Notes under the pieces: generated by a model | Database searches by the model: none | Told to the model about the DNA's origin: nothing | Seen by the model: the letters and a program-made list of their open reading frames with translations, nothing else | Source of the DNA: Flavobacteriales bacterium | GTDB taxonomy: Bacteria > Bacteroidota > Bacteroidia > Flavobacteriales_D > Sanyastnellaceae | Assembly (NCBI GenBank): GCA_029242765.1 | Contig: JAQWTJ010000005.1 | Location: 1-37,784, forward strand | DNA: 37,784 nucleotides | Direction of reading: 5' to 3' | Part shown: positions 26,312-34,100 of the stretch, in pieces | Layout: each line of letters begins with the position of its first letter | How positions within the stretch are numbered: position 1 is the stretch's first letter | Position numbers and translations under genes: made by a program

Positions 26312-27278
26312 GCGCAATAAACGAGGCCTCTGCCGCCCAAGCATTGCACTGGACCATCTGCTCCAAAGTCATCCCTTGAGCGGCCAGCGCCATGTATTCC
26401 TTGTTGATGTCAGTGGCCATGATTGAGGGGTCGTCCGTATTGATCGTCGTCTTGATGCCCGCCTTCATAATATCCAAAAAGGGGTGCGCTTCCAATGATG
26501 GCACCGCTCCGGTGAGCCAATTGCTCGTCGGACACAGCTCCAAGGGGATGCCGCGCGAGGCAATCAACTCCACCACAGCGAGATCTTCCAAGATTTGTAC
26601 CCCGTGGCCGATCCGATCCGCCCCGAGCTCCGTCACGGCCTCCGCAATATTCTTCGAGGCCCCGCACCCGGCCGGCTCCCCAGCGTGGATTGTCACCCCC
26701 AAACCCGCTTCCTTCGCCCGCTGAAACAACGGGATGAACGGCCCAGCCCCGTAGCCCACCTCGTCGTCGGCCAAGTCCATCGCCATAAAGTCATCCAAGC
26801 GGTCCAGAGCAAAATTCAACCAATGTTCATTTTCCTCGGCCGTCTTGATTCGCTGCAACGTGCAAATCAGTCCAGTAGCTATATCAAAATCAGCCTCAGC
26901 ACGGGCACAGCCCTTGACAATCGCCTCGTGCAAGGCTTCAGGTGAAAGCGTGTCGTGAGCTTCGCTCAAAAAACTCGGAGCATAGCGCAACTCCAATATC
27001 TTAACCCCATCGTTGGCCATATCCTCACAGGCCTCATAGGTCATGCGCTCCACAATTTCAGGGCTCGACAACAGATCCCGATGCGAGAAAAATTTATTGA
27101 GCACCGAAGGCAAATCGGCCATCGGCTCGGTGATATAGTACTTCGCTTGAAAGGCGGCATCGTCCAGCTTCAAACCCTTGCTCACCAGCAACTCCCGCAG
27201 CAAACTTCGGCGAGCCGTCAGCTCCAAGTGGCAGTGCAATTCCACCTTAGGAAGTGCCGAAATCTTATCGAGATTCAT
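26265..27278 (-). CDS. adenosine deaminase-family enzyme
   Basis: This 337-residue TIM-barrel amidohydrolase deaminates adenosine or a similar purine in the cytoplasm. Metal-binding HCHLE is at about 15-19, where family members usually read HxHLDG; the Asp-Gly pair is here Glu-Leu. The rest is standard: VTIHAGEPAG (catalytic Glu), DRIGHGVQI, PLELCPTSNWLTGAV and NTDDPSI with the two Asp residues. The N-terminal change touches the substrate pocket, so specificity (adenosine, adenine, AMP) is open. ATG 27278 gives the normal family N-terminus; the longer frame to 27371 is not needed. TATATTCG lies 6 nt before the ATG. Confidence 0.9.
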   Translation of the reverse strand: MNLDKISALPKVELHCHLELTARRSLLRELLVSKGLKLDDAAFQAKYYITEPMADLPSVLNKFFSHRDLLSSPEIVERMTYEACEDMANDGVKILELRYAPSFLSEAHDTLSPEALHEAIVKGCARAEADFDIATGLICTLQRIKTAEENEHWLNFALDRLDDFMAMDLADDEVGYGAGPFIPLFQRAKEAGLGVTIHAGEPAGCGASKNIAEAVTELGADRIGHGVQILEDLAVVELIASRGIPLELCPTSNWLTGAVPSLEAHPFLDIMKAGIKTTINTDDPSIMATDINKEYMALAAQGMTLEQMVQCNAWAAEASFIAPMKKARVWETPGPGA

Positions 27279-27353
27279 GACCGACGAATATACACCATCG
27301 ACTTGTTCATCATTCGTCCATGCATCCGCAGATATACATTTGGCCTTGCTCAT

Positions 27354-27367
27354 ATTGCAATTGCAAT
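27354..27367. promoter_or_regulatory. perfect 14-bp palindrome, possible operator
   Basis: ATTGCAATTGCAAT is identical on both strands and lies in the 106-base gap between the divergent adenosine deaminase and Tudor-like genes, 17 bases before the latter's ATG. The symmetry fits a dimeric repressor site. No regulator gene is beside it. Confidence 0.4.
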
Positions 27368-27384
27368 TCAAATCTCACCCCACC

Positions 27385-27909
27385 ATGATCGGAGTCGGCG
27401 GAAAAATCAACCACCACAAATACGGCGAAGGCGTAATCTTCGGTGACGAAGGCGCAGCGTGGCGCATCTTTTTCAAGGACCACGGCGAAAAGGCGCTCGC
27501 CAAAACCTATGAATCCTATGAGATTCTTGAGCCCGCACCCGAAGAAGCCTCCGGCGGCATTGATCTCGAAGACGTCGTCAGCGCTGTCGAAAATGTGTTT
27601 GAACAATTCCTCGATGCACCTGCACCCGTCGAGCTCGGCGACAAGTGGATCGGTGGTACTCTCTCGCTCCAGCCCTCCGACGACGCCCTGCAAAACAAGG
27701 ACCTGCCCATCGAGGCCTTCTTCCACAAAATCGTCATGCTCCGCGACCGTTTGCGCGTCCTCGAACAGAGCATCAACGCTCACAAAGTGCTAACGGACGA
27801 AGACAAAGTCGGCCTCCAGCAGTACATCACACGCTGCTATGGCTCGCTCACCACCTTCAACGTGTTGTTCGAACGCAAGGAAGACCACTTCAAGGGCGCT
27901 GGGAGCTAA
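27385..27909 (+). CDS. hypothetical protein with N-terminal Tudor/SH3-like domain
   Basis: The 174-residue protein begins MIGVGGKINHHKYGEGVI. Together with residues up to about 45 (WRIFFKDHGEKALAKTYESYEI) this resembles the Tudor/SH3-like fold at the C-terminus of PcrA/UvrD helicases, where the pattern KVxHxKFGEGxV recurs. Residues 60-174 are mostly helical (LRDRLRVLEQSINAHKVLTDE) and unassigned. A nucleic-acid or polymerase-binding role is inference only. The ATG at 27385 is chosen because upstream codons would run over the adenosine deaminase promoter region. Confidence 0.75.
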   Translation: MIGVGGKINHHKYGEGVIFGDEGAAWRIFFKDHGEKALAKTYESYEILEPAPEEASGGIDLEDVVSAVENVFEQFLDAPAPVELGDKWIGGTLSLQPSDDALQNKDLPIEAFFHKIVMLRDRLRVLEQSINAHKVLTDEDKVGLQQYITRCYGSLTTFNVLFERKEDHFKGAGS

Positions 27910-28050
27910 TCCACCTTCTTCCGCCAAAGCTTCCTCTCGTCGATCAACTTCGACTCAAATTCCAAGTGCAATCAGTCCTCAGCGCGGGGCTCCAGTATAA
28001 GGGAGACCGGAGATGGGTAGGCATGTCAGGTCAACGTACTTTCGTCTCCG

Positions 28051-29256
28051 ATGAAGGTTGCAATCATAGGAGGGGGGGCCGCAGGGTTCTTTGCCTCATT
28101 TTCAGTGGCCGAACATCACCCCACGGCGAACATTGTCATCTTCGAAAAATCAAAGAAACTCCTGTCAAAGGTGAAGGTGTCGGGGGGCGGACGATGCAAT
28201 GTCACCAATGCCTGCTTCAGCGCCAGCCAGCTTTCCAAGTTTTATCCTCGTGGTGGAAAACAGATGAAAAAGGCCTTTTCTGTATTCCAAGCAAAGGACA
28301 CGGTGGATTGGTTTTCAAAAAGAGGCGTGGAACTCCATGCAGAAGACGACCGCCGGATGTTTCCCGTAACAAACAGCTCCCAAACCATCATCGATTGCTT
28401 CGAGCAAGAAACGGTGTTGAGAGGCATCAAGATCTGCACCCAGTCAGCAGTCAATAAAGTCATCCCCCAAGAGCAAGGGCTCACCCTTTGCTTAACAGAC
28501 CGCAGCGAGCATTTTGACGCCGTCATCATCGCAAGCGGTGGAAGCCCCAAAGAAAGTGGGCTGCAATGGCTCAAAGACCTCGGGCATCAAATCTCTCCAC
28601 CGGTCCCTTCATTGTTCACGTTCAATATCCCAGGCAATCCCATACAAAAGCTCATGGGGCTGGTCGTCCCATCGGCCACCGTCAGAATTCAAGGAACCAA
28701 GCTCACGCACACCGGCCCGGTTTTGATTACCCATTGGGGCATGAGCGGCCCGGCCATATTGAAGCTCTCGGCTTGGGGAGCGCGCATATTGGCCGAGAAG
28801 GACTATCGATTCACCATCCAGATCAATTGGATATCAATACGGAACGAGGAAGAGGCCCGAGAACTCCTCGAAGACGATCTCATACGCATCCGGAGGAAAA
28901 AGATGATCAATGCCAACCCGTTCAATCTACCCAATAGGATGTGGGCCTTTCTTCTTGAAAAGGCAGAAATTTCACACGACACGCTCTGGCTTGACCTCTC
29001 CAAAAAGAGCCGTAACAAACTGATCAACCTCTTGCTAAACGACCTCTATGAAGTCTCTGGAAAAACCACTTTCAAGGAGGAATTCGTGACCTGCGGAGGG
29101 GTGAACCTTTCGAGCATCGACATGCAGACGATGGGGAGCCGGGTGTGTAAAGACGTGTACTTCGCAGGCGAAATCCTCAACGTGGACGGCATCACAGGCG
29201 GCTTCAACTTCCAAGCCGCCTGGACCACAGCGTTCATTGCAGGCAAACTTTGCTGA
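28051..29256 (+). CDS. NAD(P)/FAD-dependent oxidoreductase, YhiN/HI0933 family
   Basis: The 401-residue flavoprotein has the dinucleotide-binding start KVAIIGGGAAGFFA (2-15), then EKSKKLLSKVKVSGGGRCNVTN, the signature of the HI0933/YhiN group, and the closing VYFAGEILNVDGITGGFNFQ. Members are described as FAD-binding oxidoreductases, sometimes as aminoacetone oxidase-like; the physiological substrate is not known. TACTTTCG, a one-mismatch -7 box, lies 6 nt before the ATG. The 141 bases between this gene and the previous one contain no other gene. Transcription should end at the bidirectional terminator near 29319. Confidence 0.9.
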   Translation: MKVAIIGGGAAGFFASFSVAEHHPTANIVIFEKSKKLLSKVKVSGGGRCNVTNACFSASQLSKFYPRGGKQMKKAFSVFQAKDTVDWFSKRGVELHAEDDRRMFPVTNSSQTIIDCFEQETVLRGIKICTQSAVNKVIPQEQGLTLCLTDRSEHFDAVIIASGGSPKESGLQWLKDLGHQISPPVPSLFTFNIPGNPIQKLMGLVVPSATVRIQGTKLTHTGPVLITHWGMSGPAILKLSAWGARILAEKDYRFTIQINWISIRNEEEARELLEDDLIRIRRKKMINANPFNLPNRMWAFLLEKAEISHDTLWLDLSKKSRNKLINLLLNDLYEVSGKTTFKEEFVTCGGVNLSSIDMQTMGSRVCKDVYFAGEILNVDGITGGFNFQAAWTTAFIAGKLC

Positions 29257-29318
29257 ATGTTGATGCCCTCCCTTTTAGGGGCTGACGGCTTGTGTATTCT
29301 TCTTTGGCTCTACACATT

Positions 29319-29351
29319 AAAAAAACCCGCACCGGATGGCGCAGGTTTTTT
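29319..29351. terminator. bidirectional intrinsic terminator
   Basis: A seven-A run, ACCCGCACC, a short loop, GGCGCAGGT and a run of T form a hairpin flanked by A and T runs. Read rightward it ends the flavoprotein transcript; read leftward it ends the tRNA-Ser transcript. Confidence 0.85.
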
Positions 29352-29356
29352 CGTTT

Positions 29357-29444
29357 TGGCGGAGAGAGAGGGATTCGAACCCCCGGTACCTCGCGGTACA
29401 ACGGTTTTCAAGACCGCCGCATTCGACCACTCTGCCATCTCTCC
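29357..29444 (-). tRNA. tRNA-Ser (anticodon UGA)
   Basis: The 88-nt minus-strand gene pairs GGAGAGA with TCTCTCC in the acceptor stem. The anticodon stem GCGGT/ACCGT encloses the loop CTTGAAA, giving anticodon UGA. A long class II variable arm (about TTGTACCGCGAGGTACC) and the T-arm GGGGG-TTCGAAT-CCCTC follow. The discriminator is G and CCA is encoded at 29357-29359. Confidence 0.97.
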
Positions 29445-29458
29445 TGAGTGGTGGGGCG

Positions 29459-29488
29459 CAAAAGTACGAAGTAGAACTGATTGAACAA
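29459..29488 (-). promoter_or_regulatory. tRNA-Ser promoter (Bacteroidota type)
   Basis: On the minus strand TTG (29486-29488), a 19-nt spacer and TACTTTTG (29459-29466) match the consensus exactly. Transcription would start about 11 nt before the mature tRNA. The -33 element lies inside the inverted repeat 29477-29504. Confidence 0.8.
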
Positions 29489-29504
29489 GGTGTTCAGTAA
29501 TCAG
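29477..29504. promoter_or_regulatory. imperfect inverted repeat over the tRNA-Ser -33 element
   Basis: CTGATT-GAACA (29477-29487) pairs with TGTTC (29491-29495) and, after an AGT insertion, AATCAG (29499-29504). It sits between tRNA-Ser and the divergent desaturase-type gene, 20 bases from the latter's ATG, and looks like an operator or divergent regulatory site. Confidence 0.45.
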
Positions 29505-29524
29505 ATTGAACTAATTTGTGGGGT

Positions 29525-30760
29525 ATGAATATCATCGCACTGTCGATCCCCATTTTCCTCGGATTGCTACTCCTAGAGTTGGGCTGGGACACCTATAAGC
29601 GCAAGGGTTTTTATAAGCTTGGAGACAGTTTGGCTAATCTCGGAAGTGGGATTCTTGATCAGGGTTTGGGGTTGTTTGTCAAGGTTTTGACCGTCGGTGC
29701 ATTTGTTGGAATCGGCCATTGGGCCGCAACTTGGCGCCCGTGGAGCATTGACAATAGCCTTGCGACTTGGGTGGCCTGTTTCATTGCCGTTGACTTTGCC
29801 TACTACTGGGCGCATCGCTGGAGCCACAAAGTGCACATCCTTTGGATCGGTCATGTGGTGCACCATCAGAGCGAACACTACAATTTAAGCGTGGCTTTGA
29901 GGCAGAGTGCAATCCAGAAGCTGTTGGTTTTCTGGGTGTATTGGCCGCTTGCATTGATAGGGTTTTCCGGGGAAATGTTCGTTTCCGTTATGGCGCTGAA
30001 TTTGATATACCAATTCTGGATCCACACCGAGTTCATTGAAAAGATGGGCGTCTTCGGACTCGTGTTCAACACGCCTTCGCACCACCGGGTCCATCACGGG
30101 CGCAACCCCAAATACATCGACCGCAACCACGCCGGGGTCTTCATTGTTTGGGACCGCATGTTCGGCACCTTCACCCAAGAAGAGGAGCGCCCCACCTACG
30201 GCATAACCTCCCCGCTGGAGAGCTTCGACCCCGTTAAAGCCCAGTGGCAGCCCATGGCCTTCTTGTTCACGGAAGCTGCACGGATGCCGGGCTTGTGGAA
30301 CAAGATGAAGTTCTTGTTCATGCCCCCCGGATGGTACCCCGAATCGCTTGGCGGGTTTAAGCACGCACCAGAGCTTGACCCTGCCCACGTGGGATTTGAC
30401 CCGCCTCGGCAAACGGCTGTGCGCTGCATGCTAACCGTTCGTTGGCTTATCGTCCTCGGCCTTTCCTTCTATATGCTGAAGTCCGCCGACGCGTTGGGCT
30501 TGGCTTCGTTGAAGTGGATCTTCGCCTGGGTTGTCGTCGCACTTGGGGCCATCGGAATGGTGTACGACCGAGGGCTAACCGGCGCCCGGCCGCTGGGCTT
30601 ACTGCTCATCGACTTGACTTTGCCCGCGGTGCTGGTGTTGACCCAGGCCGGCGATGCCAGCCCATTTGCAGGCGCCCTGTACACGGGCATCGGAACAGGC
30701 TCATTTCTAACCCTATGGACCGTCTACTGCTGGCTATTTTTGGCGTCAAGCAAACGGTAA
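29525..30760 (+). CDS. sterol desaturase/fatty acid hydroxylase superfamily membrane protein
   Basis: The 411-residue integral membrane protein has the di-iron histidine clusters of the fatty acid hydroxylase superfamily: HRWSH (about 98-102), HVVHHQSEHYN (about 111-121) and HRVHHGRNPKYIDRNH (about 187-202). Enzymes of this group hydroxylate or desaturate lipids using O2. Membrane helices lie near 3-18, 45-63, 75-92 and 133-160, with an additional C-terminal set of about four helices from 300. The lipid substrate is unknown. The ATG at 29525 follows CTAATTTG with a 6-nt gap. Its 3' end overlaps the convergent 54-aa gene by 37 bp. Confidence 0.87.
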   Translation: MNIIALSIPIFLGLLLLELGWDTYKRKGFYKLGDSLANLGSGILDQGLGLFVKVLTVGAFVGIGHWAATWRPWSIDNSLATWVACFIAVDFAYYWAHRWSHKVHILWIGHVVHHQSEHYNLSVALRQSAIQKLLVFWVYWPLALIGFSGEMFVSVMALNLIYQFWIHTEFIEKMGVFGLVFNTPSHHRVHHGRNPKYIDRNHAGVFIVWDRMFGTFTQEEERPTYGITSPLESFDPVKAQWQPMAFLFTEAARMPGLWNKMKFLFMPPGWYPESLGGFKHAPELDPAHVGFDPPRQTAVRCMLTVRWLIVLGLSFYMLKSADALGLASLKWIFAWVVVALGAIGMVYDRGLTGARPLGLLLIDLTLPAVLVLTQAGDASPFAGALYTGIGTGSFLTLWTVYCWLFLASSKR

Positions 30761-30888
30761 GTCACCCACATTTTCCAACCCACGATGGCCTGCTCAAACT
30801 TTGAGAGGTTCATGATATCGCGCTTGTGCATCTTCGGCAATAGCACGCGGTTCAAAGCGCTGAGGAATGTGAAGAAGAAGGTGCGCAT
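30724..30888 (-). CDS. 54-aa small protein gene
   Basis: The ATG at 30886-30888 opens 54 codons, starting MRTFFFTFLSALNRVLLPK and containing FEQAIVGWKMWVTYRLLD before TAG (30724-30726). It is basic and amphipathic with aromatic residues, and I believe it resembles short Bacteroidota proteins with the pattern 'LNKxLLPxxxKKxxDLxKxxKFQxAIxGWxxxVT', recalled rather than checked. It lies 26 bases after the DUF5715 gene in the same direction and overlaps the convergent desaturase-type gene by 37 bp. Function is unknown. Confidence 0.65.
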   Translation of the reverse strand: MRTFFFTFLSALNRVLLPKMHKRDIMNLSKFEQAIVGWKMWVTYRLLDAKNSQQ

Positions 30889-30914
30889 GGGCTACAGGTA
30901 GAACACGGGGTTCA

Positions 30915-31805
30915 TTAATTGGGGGTGATGTGCATGCAGTTGCCCTCTGGTACCACTAGGATCTCGCCCTTTTTCTGCATGTCATAGAGAATCTCCTGCA
31001 AAGCCCAAGTCGGACCTCCACATTTCATCGTGTTGTTCAAACGGTCCACGGCAAAAATGTCAAAACTTGCGCCAAAGCAGTGCGTGGATTGCCCACGGGT
31101 CGCGTTGCGATTTCTTCTTTTGAGTTTATTGTGCTGCCACTCCGTCCGGGTTAAGCTCGTCACGCGAATACTGGCACCTTCCTCTGCAGTGCCCTCCATA
31201 GCGTCTGCAAAGCGTCTGCCAATTTCATCCAAAACGAATTTCGCGTCCTTGAGCAGATAGGGTTTGCTGTGATTCAACGAACCCAAATGATAACCCCGGC
31301 TGTTCGTCACTTCCACAATCTTTCCACGTTGAACGCGGGACTGCACATCCGCGTTGTTCTTTACAAAGAAGCTTCCCGGCAAGTTGCGCGCGCGTTTGCG
31401 ATGCTGCGTATACGGGTTGTGTGCAAGCTTTTTCATGGTGCTCTTAGAACACGTACAGGGCTTCACGTTCTTTCGGGGCAATGGGCCGCTCGGCTCTTCA
31501 ACAACAGGCGCCACAACGTGCAGAACTTCCGTCTCTGGCTCATCCGCCTTATCGGACAGCACAGCAGCGCCTTTATCAGTGAGACGTGCGGTGGAAGTTA
31601 GGGTGGGGGCGAAGCGCACATCGGCCGCATCGAGGGCCGCGCCAGATAGCAGAGACAATCCTTCGCTGCCATTAAACTGGCCATCTATATCGCTCGCCTC
31701 ATCGGCAATCACCCAGGCACGTAAGCCCGAAGACATGCCACACAACACCAGCACCACAACACCGATTCTGTCCCAGCGCAAACGCATCATCCAATCCTTG
31801 CTCAT
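30915..31805 (-). CDS. DUF5715 family protein (peptidase M15-like)
   Basis: The 296-residue protein has an N-terminal membrane anchor or signal (GVVVLVLCGMSSGLRAWVIA, about 15-34), a low-complexity linker of about 80 residues, and a C-terminal domain of about 180 residues. RVTSLTRTEWQHNKLKRRN, QSTHCFGASFDI and GNCMHITPN place a SxHxxG-x-AxD-like motif and a final His like those of M15 D,D- or L,D-carboxypeptidases that trim peptidoglycan. DUF5715 proteins are thought to be related, so a periplasmic cell-wall role is likely but unproven. The ATG at 31805 is chosen because it starts the anchor properly; 31871 would add residues between genes. GAAATTTG lies 4 nt upstream. Confidence 0.8.
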   Translation of the reverse strand: MSKDWMMRLRWDRIGVVVLVLCGMSSGLRAWVIADEASDIDGQFNGSEGLSLLSGAALDAADVRFAPTLTSTARLTDKGAAVLSDKADEPETEVLHVVAPVVEEPSGPLPRKNVKPCTCSKSTMKKLAHNPYTQHRKRARNLPGSFFVKNNADVQSRVQRGKIVEVTNSRGYHLGSLNHSKPYLLKDAKFVLDEIGRRFADAMEGTAEEGASIRVTSLTRTEWQHNKLKRRNRNATRGQSTHCFGASFDIFAVDRLNNTMKCGGPTWALQEILYDMQKKGEILVVPEGNCMHITPN

Positions 31806-31887
31806 GGGACAAATTTCTCTACGAATGGTCATTCCGCGAAGACGAACCGCGAAAAGCAATCCACGAATCACCGTGAAAACTTCTGTT

Positions 31888-31909
31888 ATTAAAATTCGCC
31901 CGCGCGAAT
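31888..31909 (-). terminator. intrinsic terminator after the crotonase gene
   Basis: On the minus strand ATTCGC and GCGAAT (arms 31904-31909 and 31894-31899, loop GCGG) form a hairpin followed by TTTAATAA. It lies two bases beyond the crotonase stop. Confidence 0.6.
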
Positions 31910-31911
31910 GT

Positions 31912-32682
31912 TCAGCTCTTGAAGCCTAAAATGGCCTTGCGCGTAAAGTCGCTCAGCACCAGGCGGCCGCTGACTTGAGCCCGCTCAAGCAACAGTTCAC
32001 CCCAATGCTCGGTGCCCGACCAAAAGGTGCGTTTAAGCTCTGCCATTGCCTCGGGATTGCTCTTTGCCAGACGTCCCGCTAGCGCATCCACCGCGGCATC
32101 CATCGCCTCCACATTGTCGAAGACTTCGGCATATAAACCGTGATTACAAGCCCAAGATGCCGATTTCCAAGCTGTGGCATCGATAGCCAATGTGCTCATC
32201 GCGCTTCGACCCATCTTACGCTCTACAGCCGGCCCCACTACAAAAGGCCCGATGCCTACGGCCAGCTCAGAGAGCTTCACCGCAGCGTGCTGGGTCGCCA
32301 TGCAGAAATCCACGGCTGAAGCCACACCCACGCCTCCGCCCACGGCCTTGCCCTGGACGCGGCCAATGACCAGTTGAGGAATGGTTCGCAAAGCATTGAT
32401 CACCCCTGCAAATCCGGAAAAAAACTTCAAGCCCTCCGCTTCATCGGATATGGCGATCAACTCATCGAAGGAAGCTCCGGCACAAAAAGCACGGTTGCCT
32501 GCTGACTTCAAAACCAGCACCTTCACATCCGGACGGCCGCCTAATGTTGTGATTTCTGAAGCCAGCGAAGACAGCACTTCACCAGGCAGGCAGTTGCTCT
32601 GGGGGTGGGCAAAGGTGACGGTTGCTATGCCGCGATCATCCACGGCCACATGCACGCCTTCAAGTAAATCCACTGCTGTCAT
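31912..32682 (-). CDS. enoyl-CoA hydratase/isomerase family (possible methylglutaconyl-CoA hydratase)
   Basis: The 256-residue crotonase-fold protein has the CoA-binding and oxyanion-hole elements: AFCAGASFDEL (about 65-75), IGRVQGKAVGGGVGVASAVDF (about 106-126) and KLSELAVGIGPFVVGP (about 136-151), where Glu of the family catalytic pair is present. Substrate is not decided by sequence. Methylglutaconyl-CoA hydratase is an attractive reading because similar Bacteroidota proteins are often given that name and an HMG-CoA lyase gene is in the same window. It starts 24 bases downstream of the gltA stop, so it is probably cotranscribed with citrate synthase. Confidence 0.88.
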   Translation of the reverse strand: MTAVDLLEGVHVAVDDRGIATVTFAHPQSNCLPGEVLSSLASEITTLGGRPDVKVLVLKSAGNRAFCAGASFDELIAISDEAEGLKFFSGFAGVINALRTIPQLVIGRVQGKAVGGGVGVASAVDFCMATQHAAVKLSELAVGIGPFVVGPAVERKMGRSAMSTLAIDATAWKSASWACNHGLYAEVFDNVEAMDAAVDALAGRLAKSNPEAMAELKRTFWSGTEHWGELLLERAQVSGRLVLSDFTRKAILGFKS

Positions 32683-32706
32683 TGCATCAAGTTCACAGGT
32701 TCACAA

Positions 32707-33993
32707 TCAGCGACCGTCTATTTCTACAAAAGGACGCTCCGTCGGACCGGTGTACACCTGGCGCGGACGGCCGATGGGATCATTGTTTTCAGTCATCTCT
32801 TTCCATTGGGCTATCCAACCGGGGAGGCGTCCCAAGGCGAACATAACCGTAAACATCTCCGTGGGAATACCCAAGGCGCGGTAGATGATACCGCTGTAAA
32901 AGTCCACGTTCGGGTAGAGACCGCGTTCAACGAAATACTCGTCCTTCAAGGCCACCTGCTCGAGTTCTTTGGCAATGTCCAAAATGGGGTCATCCACACC
33001 CAAGGCCTCCAGCACATCGTCGGCCGCTTTTTTGATGATGCGCGCACGCGGATCAAAATTCTTGTAAACGCGATGACCGAAGCCCATCAAGCGGAAACTA
33101 TCCGACTTGTCCTTTGCTTTTTCAATCCACTTCTGCAAATCGCCGCCATCAAGCTTAATTTGCTCAAGCATCTCGATTACAGCCTGATTTGCTCCACCGT
33201 GCAACGGACCCCACAAGGCGGAGATGCCTGCTGAAATGCTGGAGTAGAGGTTGGCCTGCGAAGAACCCACCACACGCACCGTGGCCGTTGAGCAGTTCTG
33301 CTCATGGTCGGCGTGCAAGATCAACAACTTATTCAACGCACTGTCCACCACAGGATTGATTTCAAACTCCTCGGTCGGAAGCCCGAACATCATGTACAGG
33401 AAGTTCTCCGTGTAGCTCAATTCGTTCTGGGGGTAAACCGTAGGCAAGCCCACATTGTGCTTGTAGGCCTGCGATGCCAAAGTGGGCAGCTTGGCAATCA
33501 AGCGATGGATTGTCAGCTCGATATCCTCCATCGAACGGTTCGAAGATTGCGAGCCGGGGTAAAACGTAGAAAGTGTAGACACCATGGCGCTGAGCATGCC
33601 CATGGGATGCGCCCCGAGTGGGAAAGCACTGAAGAACGATTTCATGTTCTCGTGCACCAAGGTGTGATGCACAATGCTGTTGTTGTACCAAGACAAACGG
33701 TCCACCGTGGGCAACTCTCCGTATATCAACAAGTATGACACCTCAGCAAACGACGCTTTTTCAGCCAATTCTTCGATCGCATATCCACGGTAGCGGAGGA
33801 TGCCCTTTTCCCCGTCAAGGAAGGTGATTGCGCTGTGAGTGGCGCCCGTATTCTTAAAGCCCCGGTCCAATGTAATCAGCCCACTTTGACCGCGCAGCTT
33901 AGAAATGTCGACTGCAATCTCCTTTTCGCTTCCCCGCACAACGGGCAGTTGAATCGTATTCTCATCAAAGGTAAGTTGGGCAAATTCAGACAT
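32707..33993 (-). CDS. gltA: citrate synthase
   Basis: The 428-residue enzyme condenses oxaloacetate and acetyl-CoA to citrate, the entry step of the TCA cycle. All three catalytic residues are visible: His in GPLHGGANQ (about 263-271), His in GFGHRVYKN (about 304-312) and Asp in PNVDFYSG (about 362-369). Length is that of the type II hexameric enzymes. The ATG at 33993 gives MSEFAQLTF. A full promoter lies 24 bases upstream. The crotonase gene follows in the same unit. Confidence 0.98.
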   Translation of the reverse strand: MSEFAQLTFDENTIQLPVVRGSEKEIAVDISKLRGQSGLITLDRGFKNTGATHSAITFLDGEKGILRYRGYAIEELAEKASFAEVSYLLIYGELPTVDRLSWYNNSIVHHTLVHENMKSFFSAFPLGAHPMGMLSAMVSTLSTFYPGSQSSNRSMEDIELTIHRLIAKLPTLASQAYKHNVGLPTVYPQNELSYTENFLYMMFGLPTEEFEINPVVDSALNKLLILHADHEQNCSTATVRVVGSSQANLYSSISAGISALWGPLHGGANQAVIEMLEQIKLDGGDLQKWIEKAKDKSDSFRLMGFGHRVYKNFDPRARIIKKAADDVLEALGVDDPILDIAKELEQVALKDEYFVERGLYPNVDFYSGIIYRALGIPTEMFTVMFALGRLPGWIAQWKEMTENNDPIGRPRQVYTGPTERPFVEIDGR

Positions 33994-34016
33994 GGGAGGC
34001 GGTTTTTATCGCTTTG

Positions 34017-34046
34017 CAAAAGTACCCCACAAGTTGGCATTGTCAA
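34017..34046 (-). promoter_or_regulatory. gltA promoter (Bacteroidota type)
   Basis: On the minus strand TTG (34044-34046), a 19-nt spacer and TACTTTTG (34017-34024) match the consensus. The mRNA would start about 20 nt before the gltA ATG. Confidence 0.8.
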
Positions 34047-34100
34047 TGCCTGCTGTCTGCGGTGCAATTCTGCTCTCCAAAGCGCATTGTCATTCCATGC

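Noticed and set aside
27279-27371. N-terminal extension of adenosine deaminase
   Set aside because: The family N-terminus fits the ATG at 27278, and the extension would cover the putative promoter and palindrome.
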